Shown here piece by piece: positions 1 through 9,769 of a stretch of 64,000 nt of DNA. The stretch lies in assembly GCA_945862235.1 (NCBI GenBank), contig CAMAYU010000004.1:1-64000 (forward strand). Direction: 5' to 3'. Numbering within the stretch: the stretch's first letter is position 1; each line of letters starts with the position of its first letter. Both the position numbers and the translations under genes were made by a program. Below the pieces are notes generated by a model. It was not told the origin of the DNA and searched no databases. It saw nothing but the letters and a program-made list of their open reading frames with translations. This DNA is from Schlesneria paludicola DSM 18645. Its GTDB lineage: Bacteria > Planctomycetota > Planctomycetia > Planctomycetales > Planctomycetaceae.

Positions 1-110
1 GCTCCCAACTGTTGCAGCACGTTGACGGTGACAGTTGCCCGCGCGACGATTTCCTGAATGTCGGCGTTCGTATGCTGACGGTCGTACTCGACATCAATGC
101 GTGTGGCCAT
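1..110 (-). CDS. Partial CDS running off the left edge, hypothetical (MATRIDVEYDRQHTNADIQEIVARATVTVNVLQQLG...)
   Basis: Open minus frame from an ATG at 110 to the window edge, with a purine-rich AAAGGG upstream; no family recognised. Confidence 0.4.
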   Translation of the reverse strand, partial: MATRIDVEYDRQHTNADIQEIVARATVTVNVLQQLG

Positions 111-790
111 GACAGAACCCTTTCTCCAAGCGACGAGTCGGAACCTCGCGATCGCCGCACGGCGGTAGCCAAATCGGGCCGCATTGTCGCTGAGAGATTT
201 GAAGAATCGCCAAACGGATTCTGAGTTCTTGGAGAAGACACCCCGTTTCAACCAGCCACGCATCTTCTGCCAGAGATACGAACGGGTTTCCACCTGTGGC
301 AGTCCGGCTACTCCCAGCCGCCAGCGAGTCTTCACCAGCGCCACGTCCGTCTGGGTCTGCGGATCCTCAGATTCCCCAGCGGCAAACGACTTCCCCCCAG
401 CGACGCGGCCGGAAATCGTGGAATTCAAGCTGGAAAACACGCAAACCAGCGTTTGGCACGCCAGTTCAGAGCCGCCGTCGCGTAGGGTGCGTGGAGTCTT
501 CGGAACGCACCGGAATCGACAGCTCGGCCATAATCGTGGTGCGTTTCGATGACTCAACACACCCTACGACAATTAGCCAATGCTGTTCATGCCATTAGCA
601 CGCGGGCGTTCAGCTTGTCCGCGAGCGTGCCGACGAGGTCATTGAGCAGGTCGAGCGAGGCGTTGGCTTCGTCGAGTCTTGTAGGGTGCGTTGAGTCCTC
701 GAAACGCACCGCACCGCAGGTGTCGCCAACATTGTGATCAGGGTGCGTTTCGAGGACTCAACACACCCTACGACAATCAGCCAATGCTGT

Positions 791-2200
791 TCATGCCATT
801 AGCACGCGGGCGTTCAGCTTGTCCGCGAGCGTGCCGACGAGGTCATTGAGCAGGTCGAGCGAGGCGTTGGCTTCGTCGAGCGTGATCGTCAGCGGGGGGC
901 TGACGCGGAGGACTTTGCCCGCGAGTGCGCCCAGCAAATGAATGCCGACTCCGTCTCGGCCGAGGTAGCAGGCTTCGACGATCTTCGCGGCGACCTCGCC
1001 CGGTGTGAGCGATCCGACCGCGTTGCACTCGAAGCCGAAGACGAGGCCCTCGCCCCGGACGTGATTGACGAGGCCGGTCAGCTTCAACTGGTCGAGCTTC
1101 TTCAGGAAGAGGGGCGTTAACTCGCGGACGTGCTTCAGGACGTCGGTCGATTCGAACTCATCGAGCGTCGCGAGGACCGCCGCGCACGACAGCGGGTTGG
1201 CGCTCCACGTGTCGGACACTTCGCCGTACTTCATCACGTCGAAGGCATCACAGCGCGACACGACTGCTGCGACGGGGACGCCGTTACCGAGGCCCTTCCC
1301 CAGCACAACCATGTCCGGCTCGACGCCGTACTCCTCGAAGGCGTACATCGAACCGGTGCGACCGAAGTTGGCTTGCACTTCGTCGAAGATGAACAGCAAA
1401 TCCTTCTCGCGGCAGAACTGCTGGAGCATCTGGTGGTAGGCGGCCGTCGGATGAAAGCTGCCGCCTCCGCCGAGATACGGTTCGGTGATGAGGCACGTCA
1501 GCTTGCGACCGAACTGCCGCCAGAGGTCGTCCAGTTCGGCCCGGTACTTGGCGAGGTCAATCACGGATGGCTCGTAGCCGGCATCGATGATCTCGTCCAT
1601 CGGGAAGCTGATGAACTTCACGCGCGGGTCGCGTTCGGAGTCCTTCTCGGACCCGGTGACCGCGTTGGCGAGGCCCTTCTTTCCATGAAAGCCGTACCGC
1701 GTGGCAATGATCATGTCGCGCGTCTTGTCCCGCGCGAGACACGCCCACAGCGCCTTCTGAATCGCCTCCGACCCCGACGCCGCCCAGACGATTGTGTCGA
1801 GCCGCTCGCTCCCCTTCGACCGTTTGATGTTGGCCAACAGCCGCTGCACCGCCAGCACCTCGATCTCGGTGATGCCGTTGTACGCGGTCATGGTGACAGC
1901 GGGGACGTACTCGTCCGCTCGGGCCTCCGCTCCGAACAGCGCCTCAGCCGACCAACCCATCGACTTGGCAAAGTGCTGCATCCACCGCTTCGGGTTGTGC
2001 CCGAGATTCGCCACGAGCACGCCGGACGAATAGTCGAACAGCTTCCGCCCCTCGGGAGTCCAGTGATAAACGCCGGCCGACTTGGCAAACACAGCCTGAG
2101 ACGGCGTGAACGTCCGCAACGCGAGCGGCTCCCGCTCGGCCACGATCTGACGAACGGCATTGGATCTTGTTTCACCGGCGAACTGAATCGGCTGAGTCAT
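791..2200 (-). CDS. Class III PLP-dependent aminotransferase
   Basis: 469 aa; FDEVQANFGRTG and VVLGKGLGNG (PLP lysine) motifs of the acetylornithine/GABA aminotransferase family. Confidence 0.93.
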   Translation of the reverse strand: MTQPIQFAGETRSNAVRQIVAEREPLALRTFTPSQAVFAKSAGVYHWTPEGRKLFDYSSGVLVANLGHNPKRWMQHFAKSMGWSAEALFGAEARADEYVPAVTMTAYNGITEIEVLAVQRLLANIKRSKGSERLDTIVWAASGSEAIQKALWACLARDKTRDMIIATRYGFHGKKGLANAVTGSEKDSERDPRVKFISFPMDEIIDAGYEPSVIDLAKYRAELDDLWRQFGRKLTCLITEPYLGGGGSFHPTAAYHQMLQQFCREKDLLFIFDEVQANFGRTGSMYAFEEYGVEPDMVVLGKGLGNGVPVAAVVSRCDAFDVMKYGEVSDTWSANPLSCAAVLATLDEFESTDVLKHVRELTPLFLKKLDQLKLTGLVNHVRGEGLVFGFECNAVGSLTPGEVAAKIVEACYLGRDGVGIHLLGALAGKVLRVSPPLTITLDEANASLDLLNDLVGTLADKLNARVLMA

Positions 2201-2243
2201 GAAAGGTTTGTGCTTTCTCTAAATGGCTCTATTGGAAAGTGGT

Positions 2244-2534
2244 TCATAGCAGTCTGTCGCGATCTCTAGCACCATGCAGGACTCGCACGATCAAAACGTT
2301 CATGGCTTCGTGTCGGTAATAGATCACGTAGTTGCCGACCAGCGTGAATCGGAGTCCCGGCCGAATCTCATCACAGGCTTCGCCGAATTCCGGGTTGTGG
2401 CCAACGATGCGAAACTTCTCGGTCATGCGGAGTCGTACATTTCGAGCAGCAGCCCGATTGTCACGAGCGATGTATTTGAGAATCGACTTGATGTCCTCGC
2501 GCGCCAACGGCGAGACGGTGTACCTTGGCATCAC
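2244..2534 (-). CDS. ParE/RelE-type toxin
   Basis: 96 aa; YTVSPLAREDIKSILKYIA...YYRHEAMNVLIVRVLHGARD, typical ParE fold pattern; overlaps the antitoxin ORF. Confidence 0.85.
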   Translation of the reverse strand: MMPRYTVSPLAREDIKSILKYIARDNRAAARNVRLRMTEKFRIVGHNPEFGEACDEIRPGLRFTLVGNYVIYYRHEAMNVLIVRVLHGARDRDRLL

Positions 2535-2803
2535 GCGCTCCGTGACTCAGTAGCCAGTTCACGTTCGTACTCTGCGTCGATCTCATCGAAAAAAGACTCA
2601 AGCTCATCGTCGTCACAATTGATGCCTCGCCCGGCATCGAGTTCCGCCTGCCCAAGGTCAATCTCAGCACGTAGTCCGCGTACCCGCTTCGCCTGCAATA
2701 GACGAACCGCGTCACAAACCAAATCCCCTTCAGACGGATAGCGTCCCTGAGACAACTCGGCATCGACGAAACGCTTCAATTCAGGGGGAAACGCGATGGA
2801 CAT
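2531..2803 (-). CDS. ParD-like antitoxin
   Basis: MSIAFPPELKRFVDAELSQGRYPSEGDLVCDAVRLL...; directly upstream of and overlapping the ParE toxin. Confidence 0.78.
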   Translation of the reverse strand: MSIAFPPELKRFVDAELSQGRYPSEGDLVCDAVRLLQAKRVRGLRAEIDLGQAELDAGRGINCDDDELESFFDEIDAEYERELATESRSA

Positions 2804-2862
2804 GACATCACTCCTCATTCGGTCGCTTGCAGGACACTCGTCATTGAAAAGGCAACTTCAAC

Positions 2863-4143
2863 CTAGACTCGCCCCGAATACAACACAATTGGCTCGGCCT
2901 TGCCCGGCCGATACAGAGTCAGCCCGCCGTGTGAGTCGTTGACACGAACCACGCAGTCGGGTTCACCGGCGGCGTGGCGTTCGAGGATCGCTTCGAGGGC
3001 TTGGACGGCCGCGACCGATTGCCGGTCGGCGGCGAGGTCGTTGTACGAGAGAGCCTGAACTTCGGCGAGTCGCTGCGGTTCGTCAGCCCCCGCGCCAGAA
3101 AACTTCACGTAGGCGAGTTCCCGCGCGAACCGTTCGAGGACTTCGATGCCGTAGCCGCGCTGAGACCGCTCGCCCCACGGCTCGAGGAACGTGCCGTTGT
3201 AGTGGTTGTTGACGGTGATCTTCCGTTTGAGCGGTGTCTCACCCTCGACCGTCAGTTCGACGCCGCGCTTGCGCGAGTGACCGTTCCAGACGCCGTTGTC
3301 GAAGCGGAACTGAACTTCCTGCTCGACGTAGCCGGGGAAGTTGTCGGGCGTGACCCACGACGTGTGGATGTCAAACGCGGCGTCGCGGCCCGAGTCGTAC
3401 TCGTAGACCATCCGCATCTGAGTGCTGTCCCACGTCGGCCCGTCCTTCGGCCCGACCAACCCGCGCTGGCCCGTCGCCGTGATCGTCTTCAGCCTCCCGC
3501 CAAACGTGAAGTCGATCAGCTTGATGTAGTGACAGGCGACGTAAGTACCGGGGTTGCGACCCACGATCCACTCGGCAAACTGCCCGCCCGAAATCGACTT
3601 CGGTTCCAGCAGCGAGCAGTATCCCGTGTTGACGTGCTTCAGAACCTGATCGTGAACCAGCGTCCGCAGCTTCTTGTGATCGGGGTCGAGCAACTTGTGA
3701 TAGACCACCTTCGCGAGCCGGTTCTTCGAGTGAGCCAATTCAACCAGCTCGTCCAACTCTTGCAGCCTCAGCACCGAAGGCTTTTCGATCAGCACGTGCG
3801 CCCCCGCTTCGAGCGCCGCCTTCGCCGCGCCAAAGTGCCGGTCATCGGGTGAAGCCACACAAACGAAATCAACTCCCGCTGCAAGCATCTTCGCGACCGA
3901 GTCCGCTCCCGCATGAGAAACAAACGGATGGATCGCGTTTCCCGCCGCCCGCTTGTACGCCTCAGCCCGCGTCCCCGTACGAGTCGCCACCGCCACCAGT
4001 GGCACGCTGACATCACCAAACCGCCGGTCATAAAGCCCCTCGCGGTGAGTCCGCTCAAAGAACGGCCGGTAGGTCTCGTCGAAGATCATCCCCATGCCGA
4101 CCATGCCGGCGCGGAGGGAGTTGGTTGATTCGGGACTCGTCAT
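2863..4143 (-). CDS. Gfo/Idh/MocA family oxidoreductase
   Basis: 426 aa; N-terminal Rossmann region, VCVASPDDRHFGAAKAALEAGAHVLIEKP motif. Confidence 0.9.
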   Translation of the reverse strand: MTSPESTNSLRAGMVGMGMIFDETYRPFFERTHREGLYDRRFGDVSVPLVAVATRTGTRAEAYKRAAGNAIHPFVSHAGADSVAKMLAAGVDFVCVASPDDRHFGAAKAALEAGAHVLIEKPSVLRLQELDELVELAHSKNRLAKVVYHKLLDPDHKKLRTLVHDQVLKHVNTGYCSLLEPKSISGGQFAEWIVGRNPGTYVACHYIKLIDFTFGGRLKTITATGQRGLVGPKDGPTWDSTQMRMVYEYDSGRDAAFDIHTSWVTPDNFPGYVEQEVQFRFDNGVWNGHSRKRGVELTVEGETPLKRKITVNNHYNGTFLEPWGERSQRGYGIEVLERFARELAYVKFSGAGADEPQRLAEVQALSYNDLAADRQSVAAVQALEAILERHAAGEPDCVVRVNDSHGGLTLYRPGKAEPIVLYSGRV

Positions 4144-4185
4144 GCGTAGACACCTCGTTGGTCACACGGACTGGCTAAAGCGAAG

Positions 4186-4230
4186 CCCCCTCACCCTAGC
4201 CCTCTCCCCGCAAGGCGGGGGCGAGGGGAC
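4186..4230. repeat. REP-like palindromic repeat, family A (LALSP type), copy 1
   Basis: ccccctcaccctagccctctccccgcaaggcgggggcgaggggac; recurs about 8 times in the window. Confidence 0.85.
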
Positions 4231-4329
4231 CAGACGCGAGCTTGCATCTGCGGCTGCTAAGCCCAAGAATCGCCGACGCTTTCTCGCAAAGCAAGCTACT
4301 TCATTGATCGACTTCCTGAGTGAGACACT

Positions 4330-5349
4330 ATGACAACCAAGCCTTCCATCATCCTTTCCGCGTTCGCCGATGAGTCGGCCAATTCCAAGACGGCCGTTGA
4401 ACAGTTTGCCGCCTTGGCGGCGATTGGGCTTCAGTATTACTCGCCTCGGTTTGTCGATGTGACGGGGGCGGGGAAGGTCAAACATGTGACTGAGTTGGAT
4501 GGCGATGAACTGGCTCGGTTGGTGAAATTGCAGGCTGACTATGGGATGAAGGTGACGAGCATCGGGGCGCGATTAGGCAAGGTGAAGTTGCTCGATGTCG
4601 AGGACGGGTCGCACAACAAGTTTGTCCCCGATGCGCAGTATCACGCGGGGGACGTGGCGGCGACGATTCATGCGGCGCAGGCGTTGGGGGCGAAATTGAT
4701 TCGCGGGTTCTCGTTCTATCATCCGAAGGGGGAAGATCCGGCGAAGTACGTGCAGCAGGCGGCGGATCGGTTGGGGCCGATCGTCGATTTGTGCGGTCAG
4801 GCGGGGTTGGTCTACGGGCTGGAGGTCGAGGCGAATCTCGTCGGACAGAACGGGCGGATGCTCGCCGCGCTGGCGAAGGCGATCGGGCGAGCGAACCTCG
4901 TCTGCATCTTCGATGGCGGGAACATCTCGTCGCAGAATCTGTCGCCGCTCGAGTGTCTGGCCGAGTACCGCGCGATGCGGGAATCGTTCGGTTGGATGCA
5001 CATCAAGGACTATCGCGTCGATCCGGGCCTCGTTTGGACCGGCGTGGTCAATGAGGAGATGCTCAAGAACTTCGTGCCGTGCGATGTCGGCGATTCGGGT
5101 CACGAACTGATCCTGCGAGATTTGAAGGAGCATCTCCCCGCGATCGACGCCAAGATGAAACAGCTCGGAGCGCCGGGAGTCTTCTTGGAACTCGAGCCGC
5201 ATCTCAAGGGGGGCGGCCAATTCGGCGGCTTCAGTGGCCCGGACGGAATGGGTGTCGCGGTGAGGTCGCTCTGCCGGCTGCTCGATTACGTCGAGATCGA
5301 CTACAAACTGCGCGACTTCGACGACATCAAAGCAGCTCGCGGGTTCTGA
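4330..5349 (+). CDS. Sugar phosphate isomerase/epimerase family (TIM barrel)
   Basis: 339 aa; [12 protein letters not shown]...[14 protein letters not shown]...HIKDYR pattern. Confidence 0.8.
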   Translation: MTTKPSIILSAFADESANSKTAVEQFAALAAIGLQYYSPRFVDVTGAGKVKHVTELDGDELARLVKLQADYGMKVTSIGARLGKVKLLDVEDGSHNKFVPDAQYHAGDVAATIHAAQALGAKLIRGFSFYHPKGEDPAKYVQQAADRLGPIVDLCGQAGLVYGLEVEANLVGQNGRMLAALAKAIGRANLVCIFDGGNISSQNLSPLECLAEYRAMRESFGWMHIKDYRVDPGLVWTGVVNEEMLKNFVPCDVGDSGHELILRDLKEHLPAIDAKMKQLGAPGVFLELEPHLKGGGQFGGFSGPDGMGVAVRSLCRLLDYVEIDYKLRDFDDIKAARGF

Positions 5350-5401
5350 AGAAGTTGAACCACGAAATTCGCGAAAGACACGAAAAGAAAGTTGGTGCGG
5401 A

Positions 5402-6220
5402 ATGACTTCGAAACGTTCGTCTGTTCGGTTGTGCTGCGTCTTTTGTGCGCTGATCAGTGGGTTGCTCTGGCTGCTCATCACGGGGGGCATCTACACGACG
5501 GAGGCGGTGGCGCAGGAGAAAGCTGACGCGGCGAAGCCCGATGTCACGAAGTCCGAAGACGGACGGTACGAGTTCCGGAAGGAGCACGATCCGAACGGGC
5601 AGGGGAAGTTTTACATGGGGCGTGAGCTGGCGATGGTCATGTCGTTTCACGGTGCCCCGTGGTTGGAGCGGCCTGAACGGGAGGAGGAAGAGCGGTTGAG
5701 TACGCTCGTCGCGCAACTGGGTCTGAAGCCGGGAATGGTCGTCGCGGATGTCGGTGCCGGGTCGGGCGTCCTCTCGTTAATGATGGCTCACGAAGTCGGC
5801 GAGAAGGGGAAGGTGCTGGCCATCGACATCCAACAAGAGATGCTCGACCTGCTCGGCGACAAGATCATGAACAACAAGATCAAGAACGTCGAACTGGTCC
5901 TCGGGACAGAGAAGTCACCGAAATTGAAAGAGGCGTCGATCGACCTCGCTCTGATGGTCGATGTCTATCACGAGTTTGAGTACCCGTATGAGATGACACT
6001 CGAGCTGGCAAAGGCTCTCAAGCCGGGTGGTCGCATCGCGTTCGTCGAGTACCGGCGCGAAGACCCGCAGGTCCCAATCAAGCTCGTCCACAAGATGACC
6101 GAGGCGCAGGTGAAGAAGGAAATCACACTCCCCGAGTTCGGCCTGAAGTGGAAGGAGACGATCGACAAACTGCCGCGCCAGCACATCGTCGTCTTCGAGC
6201 GGCCGGTGATGAAGCCGTGA
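5402..6220 (+). CDS. Secreted or membrane-anchored class I SAM-dependent methyltransferase
   Basis: N-terminal hydrophobic segment; VVADVGAGSGVLSLMMAHEVGEKGKVLAIDI motif I. Confidence 0.85.
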   Translation: MTSKRSSVRLCCVFCALISGLLWLLITGGIYTTEAVAQEKADAAKPDVTKSEDGRYEFRKEHDPNGQGKFYMGRELAMVMSFHGAPWLERPEREEEERLSTLVAQLGLKPGMVVADVGAGSGVLSLMMAHEVGEKGKVLAIDIQQEMLDLLGDKIMNNKIKNVELVLGTEKSPKLKEASIDLALMVDVYHEFEYPYEMTLELAKALKPGGRIAFVEYRREDPQVPIKLVHKMTEAQVKKEITLPEFGLKWKETIDKLPRQHIVVFERPVMKP

Positions 6221-6281
6221 TGGCAAGTGGTCGAAGTCCGGCTAGAAGACAAGCCGAACTTCAAACGTCGCACCCGACAAG

Positions 6282-6320
6282 ACCCCTAACCCTCTCCCCG
6301 CAGATCCGGGGCGAGGGGAC
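6282..6320. repeat. Family A palindromic repeat, copy 2
   Basis: acccctaaccctctccccgcagatccggggcgaggggac. Confidence 0.75.
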
Positions 6321-6803
6321 AATGCGAGGCACGGCCCACGGCCCACAAAGAAAACAATCGCCGTCGCCAAGGCGAGGGGGTGGCTTGACGACGGCGGTCG
6401 CGGGTTGCCGTTCCCACGGCTTCGAGTTGGACCAGACGGGCGCGGCCCATCATGGTGACTTGTTGTCGATGTTGGATGAAAGGTGACGATCAATCCGCAC
6501 GGAGTGTTCTTGTTGTGTTGTTCCGTGTTGCGTCTGGTGCGGGATCATCCCCGTTCGCTTCAGGGACAAACCTCGTTGTGACACAAGGCTCGCCCATCAG
6601 CCCGACAACCTGCTCCCGTCTCTCCCCGCATCACGCGGTTCAATCCGGTACGTGTGTTATCGGGCTGCCCTTCAGCACACTGCACCGGTTTCACTCGATG
6701 TCTCGAAGCACGGCTTTTTCCCGTTTCGCCTGTCAATCACGGTAAGCCGGTTGTGCCGAGTTTCCGGCGGGCCTGGAGCTGTCGCATCAACAACCGTCGA
6801 ATC

Positions 6804-6882
6804 GTGATGAGCCGGACGCCGTCGGCCCCGGACACGCCGTCGAAGAATCCGGGGCCTAACGGCCAATGGCACCCGGCTCACC
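6804..6882. repeat. Family B palindromic element, copy 1 (degenerate)
   Basis: gtgatgagccggacgccgtcggccccgga ... tccggggcctaacggccaatggcacccggctcac inverted arms. Confidence 0.7.
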
Positions 6883-6985
6883 AACACCAAACCCACAAAT
6901 CACGCCGGTAATTGATGAGCCGGCCCTAACTCAGTCGCGTGCGAATGAACGTCGTCATCAAGCCAAATTCCATTGAGAGATTCGC

Positions 6986-7639
6986 ATGTCGTCCGATGAA
7001 CTTGAGACCGGCGAACCGTCCTCAGAGGAAGAGCAGCCGAAGCCGTTTCTCGGTCGAGGCGAGTTTCTGCGCATCGCGGCGTACTGCCAGGGGGGCTTGC
7101 TGATCGTGACGATCGTGCTGGCTTGGCTAGCGGGGATCGACTTGCTCGCCCAACTTCAGTTCACGCCAGCGGCCGTGTTGTGGGGAGTCGGTGCCACGCT
7201 GCCGATGCTGCTGCTGTTTGCCGTGGCGCATCGTTTTCCAGTTGGCCCGTTTCGAGGTGTGAAGGATTTTCTGTCCGACACGCTCGGCCCGACCCTTTGC
7301 GAATGCCACTGGCTCGACCTCGCGTTCCTGTCGCTGTTGGCTGGCGTCTCAGAAGAAATGTTCTTTCGCGGTGTCGCGCAGTCCTGGCTCACGGCGACGT
7401 GCGGCATCACTGCCGCGCTGATCGTCAGCAACATTCTGTTTGGTTTGGCTCACTCAGTGTCCGTGTTCTATGTCGTGCTGGCCGGGTTACTCGGGATGTA
7501 CCTCGCGGCGGTCTACACGATCACAGGTGAGTCCAATCTCGTCCCGCCGATCGTCTGCCATGCGCTCTACGACTTCGTGGCCCTGTCGGTCTATCGGATG
7601 GAGGCGATGAGGGCACGGCAAGATTCCGGCACGGAGTAG
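6986..7639 (+). CDS. CPBP family intramembrane metalloprotease
   Basis: 217 aa, multi-TM, SEEMFFRGVAQSWL glutamate motif and downstream FGLAHS. Confidence 0.88.
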   Translation: MSSDELETGEPSSEEEQPKPFLGRGEFLRIAAYCQGGLLIVTIVLAWLAGIDLLAQLQFTPAAVLWGVGATLPMLLLFAVAHRFPVGPFRGVKDFLSDTLGPTLCECHWLDLAFLSLLAGVSEEMFFRGVAQSWLTATCGITAALIVSNILFGLAHSVSVFYVVLAGLLGMYLAAVYTITGESNLVPPIVCHALYDFVALSVYRMEAMRARQDSGTE

Positions 7640-7676
7640 TGGTCGGACAACTTGAGATCGCGGGGTTGTTCAACAA

Positions 7677-7744
7677 CTAGCCCAACGCGCAAGCGAGGGC
7701 AAACCGTTGTCGAAAGTGAAGCCCTCGCTTGCGCGTCGGGCTAG
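7677..7744. repeat. Palindromic element with 24-bp inverted arms
   Basis: ctagcccaacgcgcaagcgagggc / gccctcgcttgcgcgtcgggctag, one mismatch. Confidence 0.8.
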
Positions 7745-7828
7745 TGATGAACCCCGCAATACAACGCTGTTCGACCAGTAGTCGCCGCACGCCACCAACA
7801 AATCCTGTCGCGCACCGAACTCGGTCCA

Positions 7829-8896
7829 TCAAACCTGTTCGATCAACCGCGAGACAGCCTCACCCACTTCGTGCGTCTTCGCGGTTCCGCCGAGGTCCGG
7901 AGTGCGGGGGCCTCGCGTGCGAAGGAGTTCCGAGACCGCAGCGTGGATCGCTTGCGATGCTGCCAGCTCACCGAGATGGTCGAGCATCATCGCTGCCGAC
8001 AGGATTGCGGCGAGCGGGTTGGCGATCCCCTTCCCCATGATGTCCGGCGCGGAACCGTGGACCGGCTCGAACAAGCTCGGATGACGCCGTGTCGGCTCGA
8101 TGTTGCCGCTCGCGGCGAGGCCCATGCTGCCGACGATGATCGCCGAGAGATCGGTCAGGATGTCGCCAAACAGATTGCTCGCGACGACGACATCGAAGCT
8201 CTCGGGCCTCCGCACGAACTCCATCACCGCGCGATCCACGAGCAGTGACTCAGTTTCGATCTGCGGGTATTCGAGCGCGACGGCGGCGAAGACTTCGTCC
8301 CACAAGACCATGCCGTAGCCCTGAGCGTTGCTCTTCGTGATCGAAGCGACGCGATGACGCGGCCGGGTGATCGCCTTCTCAAACGCGGCCCGGATGATTC
8401 GCTCGCAGCCGCGCCGCGTGAAGACCGACGTTTGAATCGCGACATCGTGGCTCGAGCCTTGATAGACACGACCGCCGACGTTGGCGTACTCACCCTCGGT
8501 GTTCTCACGAAAGACGAGCATGTCGATCGAGCCGGGCACCTTGCTGTGCAGCGGGCTGTCCACGCCGTCGTACAGATACGCGGGACGCAGGCAAACGCAC
8601 TGGTCGAAGCGGCGGCGAATCGGCAGCAACAAGCCGTTCAACGTGATGTGGTCCTGCACGCGCGGATGACCGACCGCTCCGAGCAACATCGCATCGTACT
8701 TGGCCAGTTCATCAAGGAACTCGGGCGGAGCCATTCGCCCGTGAGCGAAGTAGTAGTCAGTCCCCCATGGGAACTCGGTCCACGCGATGTGCGAGCCGAC
8801 ACGCAGCACTGCGGCGTCTGCCGCGCGCTTTGCTTCGCGAGTCACTTCGGGGCCGATGCCGTCTCCGCCAATCACGGCGATGCGCTGTGTCGTCAT
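7829..8896 (-). CDS. Isocitrate/isopropylmalate dehydrogenase family protein
   Basis: 355 aa; IGGDGIGPEV start, FRENTEGEYANVGG, NLFGDILTDLSA, PVHGSAPDIMGKGIANP. Confidence 0.93.
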   Translation of the reverse strand: MTTQRIAVIGGDGIGPEVTREAKRAADAAVLRVGSHIAWTEFPWGTDYYFAHGRMAPPEFLDELAKYDAMLLGAVGHPRVQDHITLNGLLLPIRRRFDQCVCLRPAYLYDGVDSPLHSKVPGSIDMLVFRENTEGEYANVGGRVYQGSSHDVAIQTSVFTRRGCERIIRAAFEKAITRPRHRVASITKSNAQGYGMVLWDEVFAAVALEYPQIETESLLVDRAVMEFVRRPESFDVVVASNLFGDILTDLSAIIVGSMGLAASGNIEPTRRHPSLFEPVHGSAPDIMGKGIANPLAAILSAAMMLDHLGELAASQAIHAAVSELLRTRGPRTPDLGGTAKTHEVGEAVSRLIEQV

Positions 8897-8904
8897 GAAC
8901 GTCC

Positions 8905-9219
8905 TCAGTTCAGCACTTCGAACGATCCCGCCACTTTGCTCCCCGCCGAACGGAACATCGCCACGGTCTTCGTCCCAAAGTCACGAGCCTTCGAGGCGGA
9001 GGCCGGAGTTGGTGCAGGGGGCAACGGCGACGGAGGAGGAGTCGGCTCGTACTCACCAGGGATTCCCTGCTGAATCGGGGCATAGTCCGATCCGGGCTGC
9101 GACTCACACGGACACGAACGATGTTTGCGAATCTTCATCGACGTAACGCAACAACCGGACAGAAAGACGGCGAGGCAAATTGAGGCGATCACAGTGCGAG
9201 TCAATCGAGAGGTCAGCAT
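8905..9219 (-). CDS. Small lipoprotein, Pro-rich tail
   Basis: MLTSRLTRTVIASICLAVFLSGCC signal with lipobox; start chosen downstream of the annotated ORF start. Confidence 0.6.
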   Translation of the reverse strand: MLTSRLTRTVIASICLAVFLSGCCVTSMKIRKHRSCPCESQPGSDYAPIQQGIPGEYEPTPPPSPLPPAPTPASASKARDFGTKTVAMFRSAGSKVAGSFEVLN

Positions 9220-9501
9220 GGTGGGAACTCGAATCAAAGAAGGGGTGGCGAGGACGATCCGGCTTTCGAGCGAGGACGATTCCTTACGCCGCGACGAAAA
9301 AGAGATCGTCCGCGACATTGCTGTCCACTCACGTAATTCCTGCCGATTCCCAGTACGAACTCAAACCAGCTCAGGCCGTTCCTGCCGCTCGGATCGTGCG
9401 GCATGGCGAAACGAGTCCCATGCTGAGCAACCTGCCGATCACGCGGACTGATCCGATTAGGATCGGCGCATCAATTACGGTCGTGCTTTGCCAGTTTGGC
9501 T

Positions 9502-9629
9502 TTTGTGAGCCGGGTGCCGTCAGGCCAATGGCACTCACTTTGTCCTTCACTCCGTGAGCGGCATTGACCGTAAGGCCCCGGCTTTCCTCGACGAAATGTC
9601 CGGGGCCTTACGGCACCCGGCTCACAAAA
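9502..9629. repeat. Family B palindromic element, copy 2
   Basis: ttttgtgagccgggtgccgtcaggcc ... ggccttacggcacccggctcacaaaa. Confidence 0.8.
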
Positions 9630-9659
9630 CTCCGACGGTCATTGATCCGCCGATCCTGA

Positions 9660-9763
9660 GGCGACCGGCAAGACTTGTCTGACACACACGCCCCCGAAGT
9701 GTGAACGAGAGCGAAGTCTATCGACAGCCCCCGTTCACACTTCGGGGTCGTGTGTCCAGCCAG
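9660..9763. repeat. Inverted-repeat element, family C copy 1
   Basis: ccgaagtgtgaacg / cgttcacacttcgg plus acacacgc / cgtgtgt; related to 46305-46395. Confidence 0.65.
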
Positions 9764-9769
9764 CACTTC

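Noticed and set aside
1130-2269. 379-aa plus-strand ORF antisense to the aminotransferase
   Set aside because: Mirror of a high-GC coding strand; Arg/Gly/His-rich composition with no family signal, while the minus strand has clear aminotransferase motifs.
6380-6800. Small plus-strand ORFs between the methyltransferase and CPBP genes
   Set aside because: Repeat- and Arg/Pro-rich translations without homology signals; likely non-coding repeat-laden intergenic DNA.
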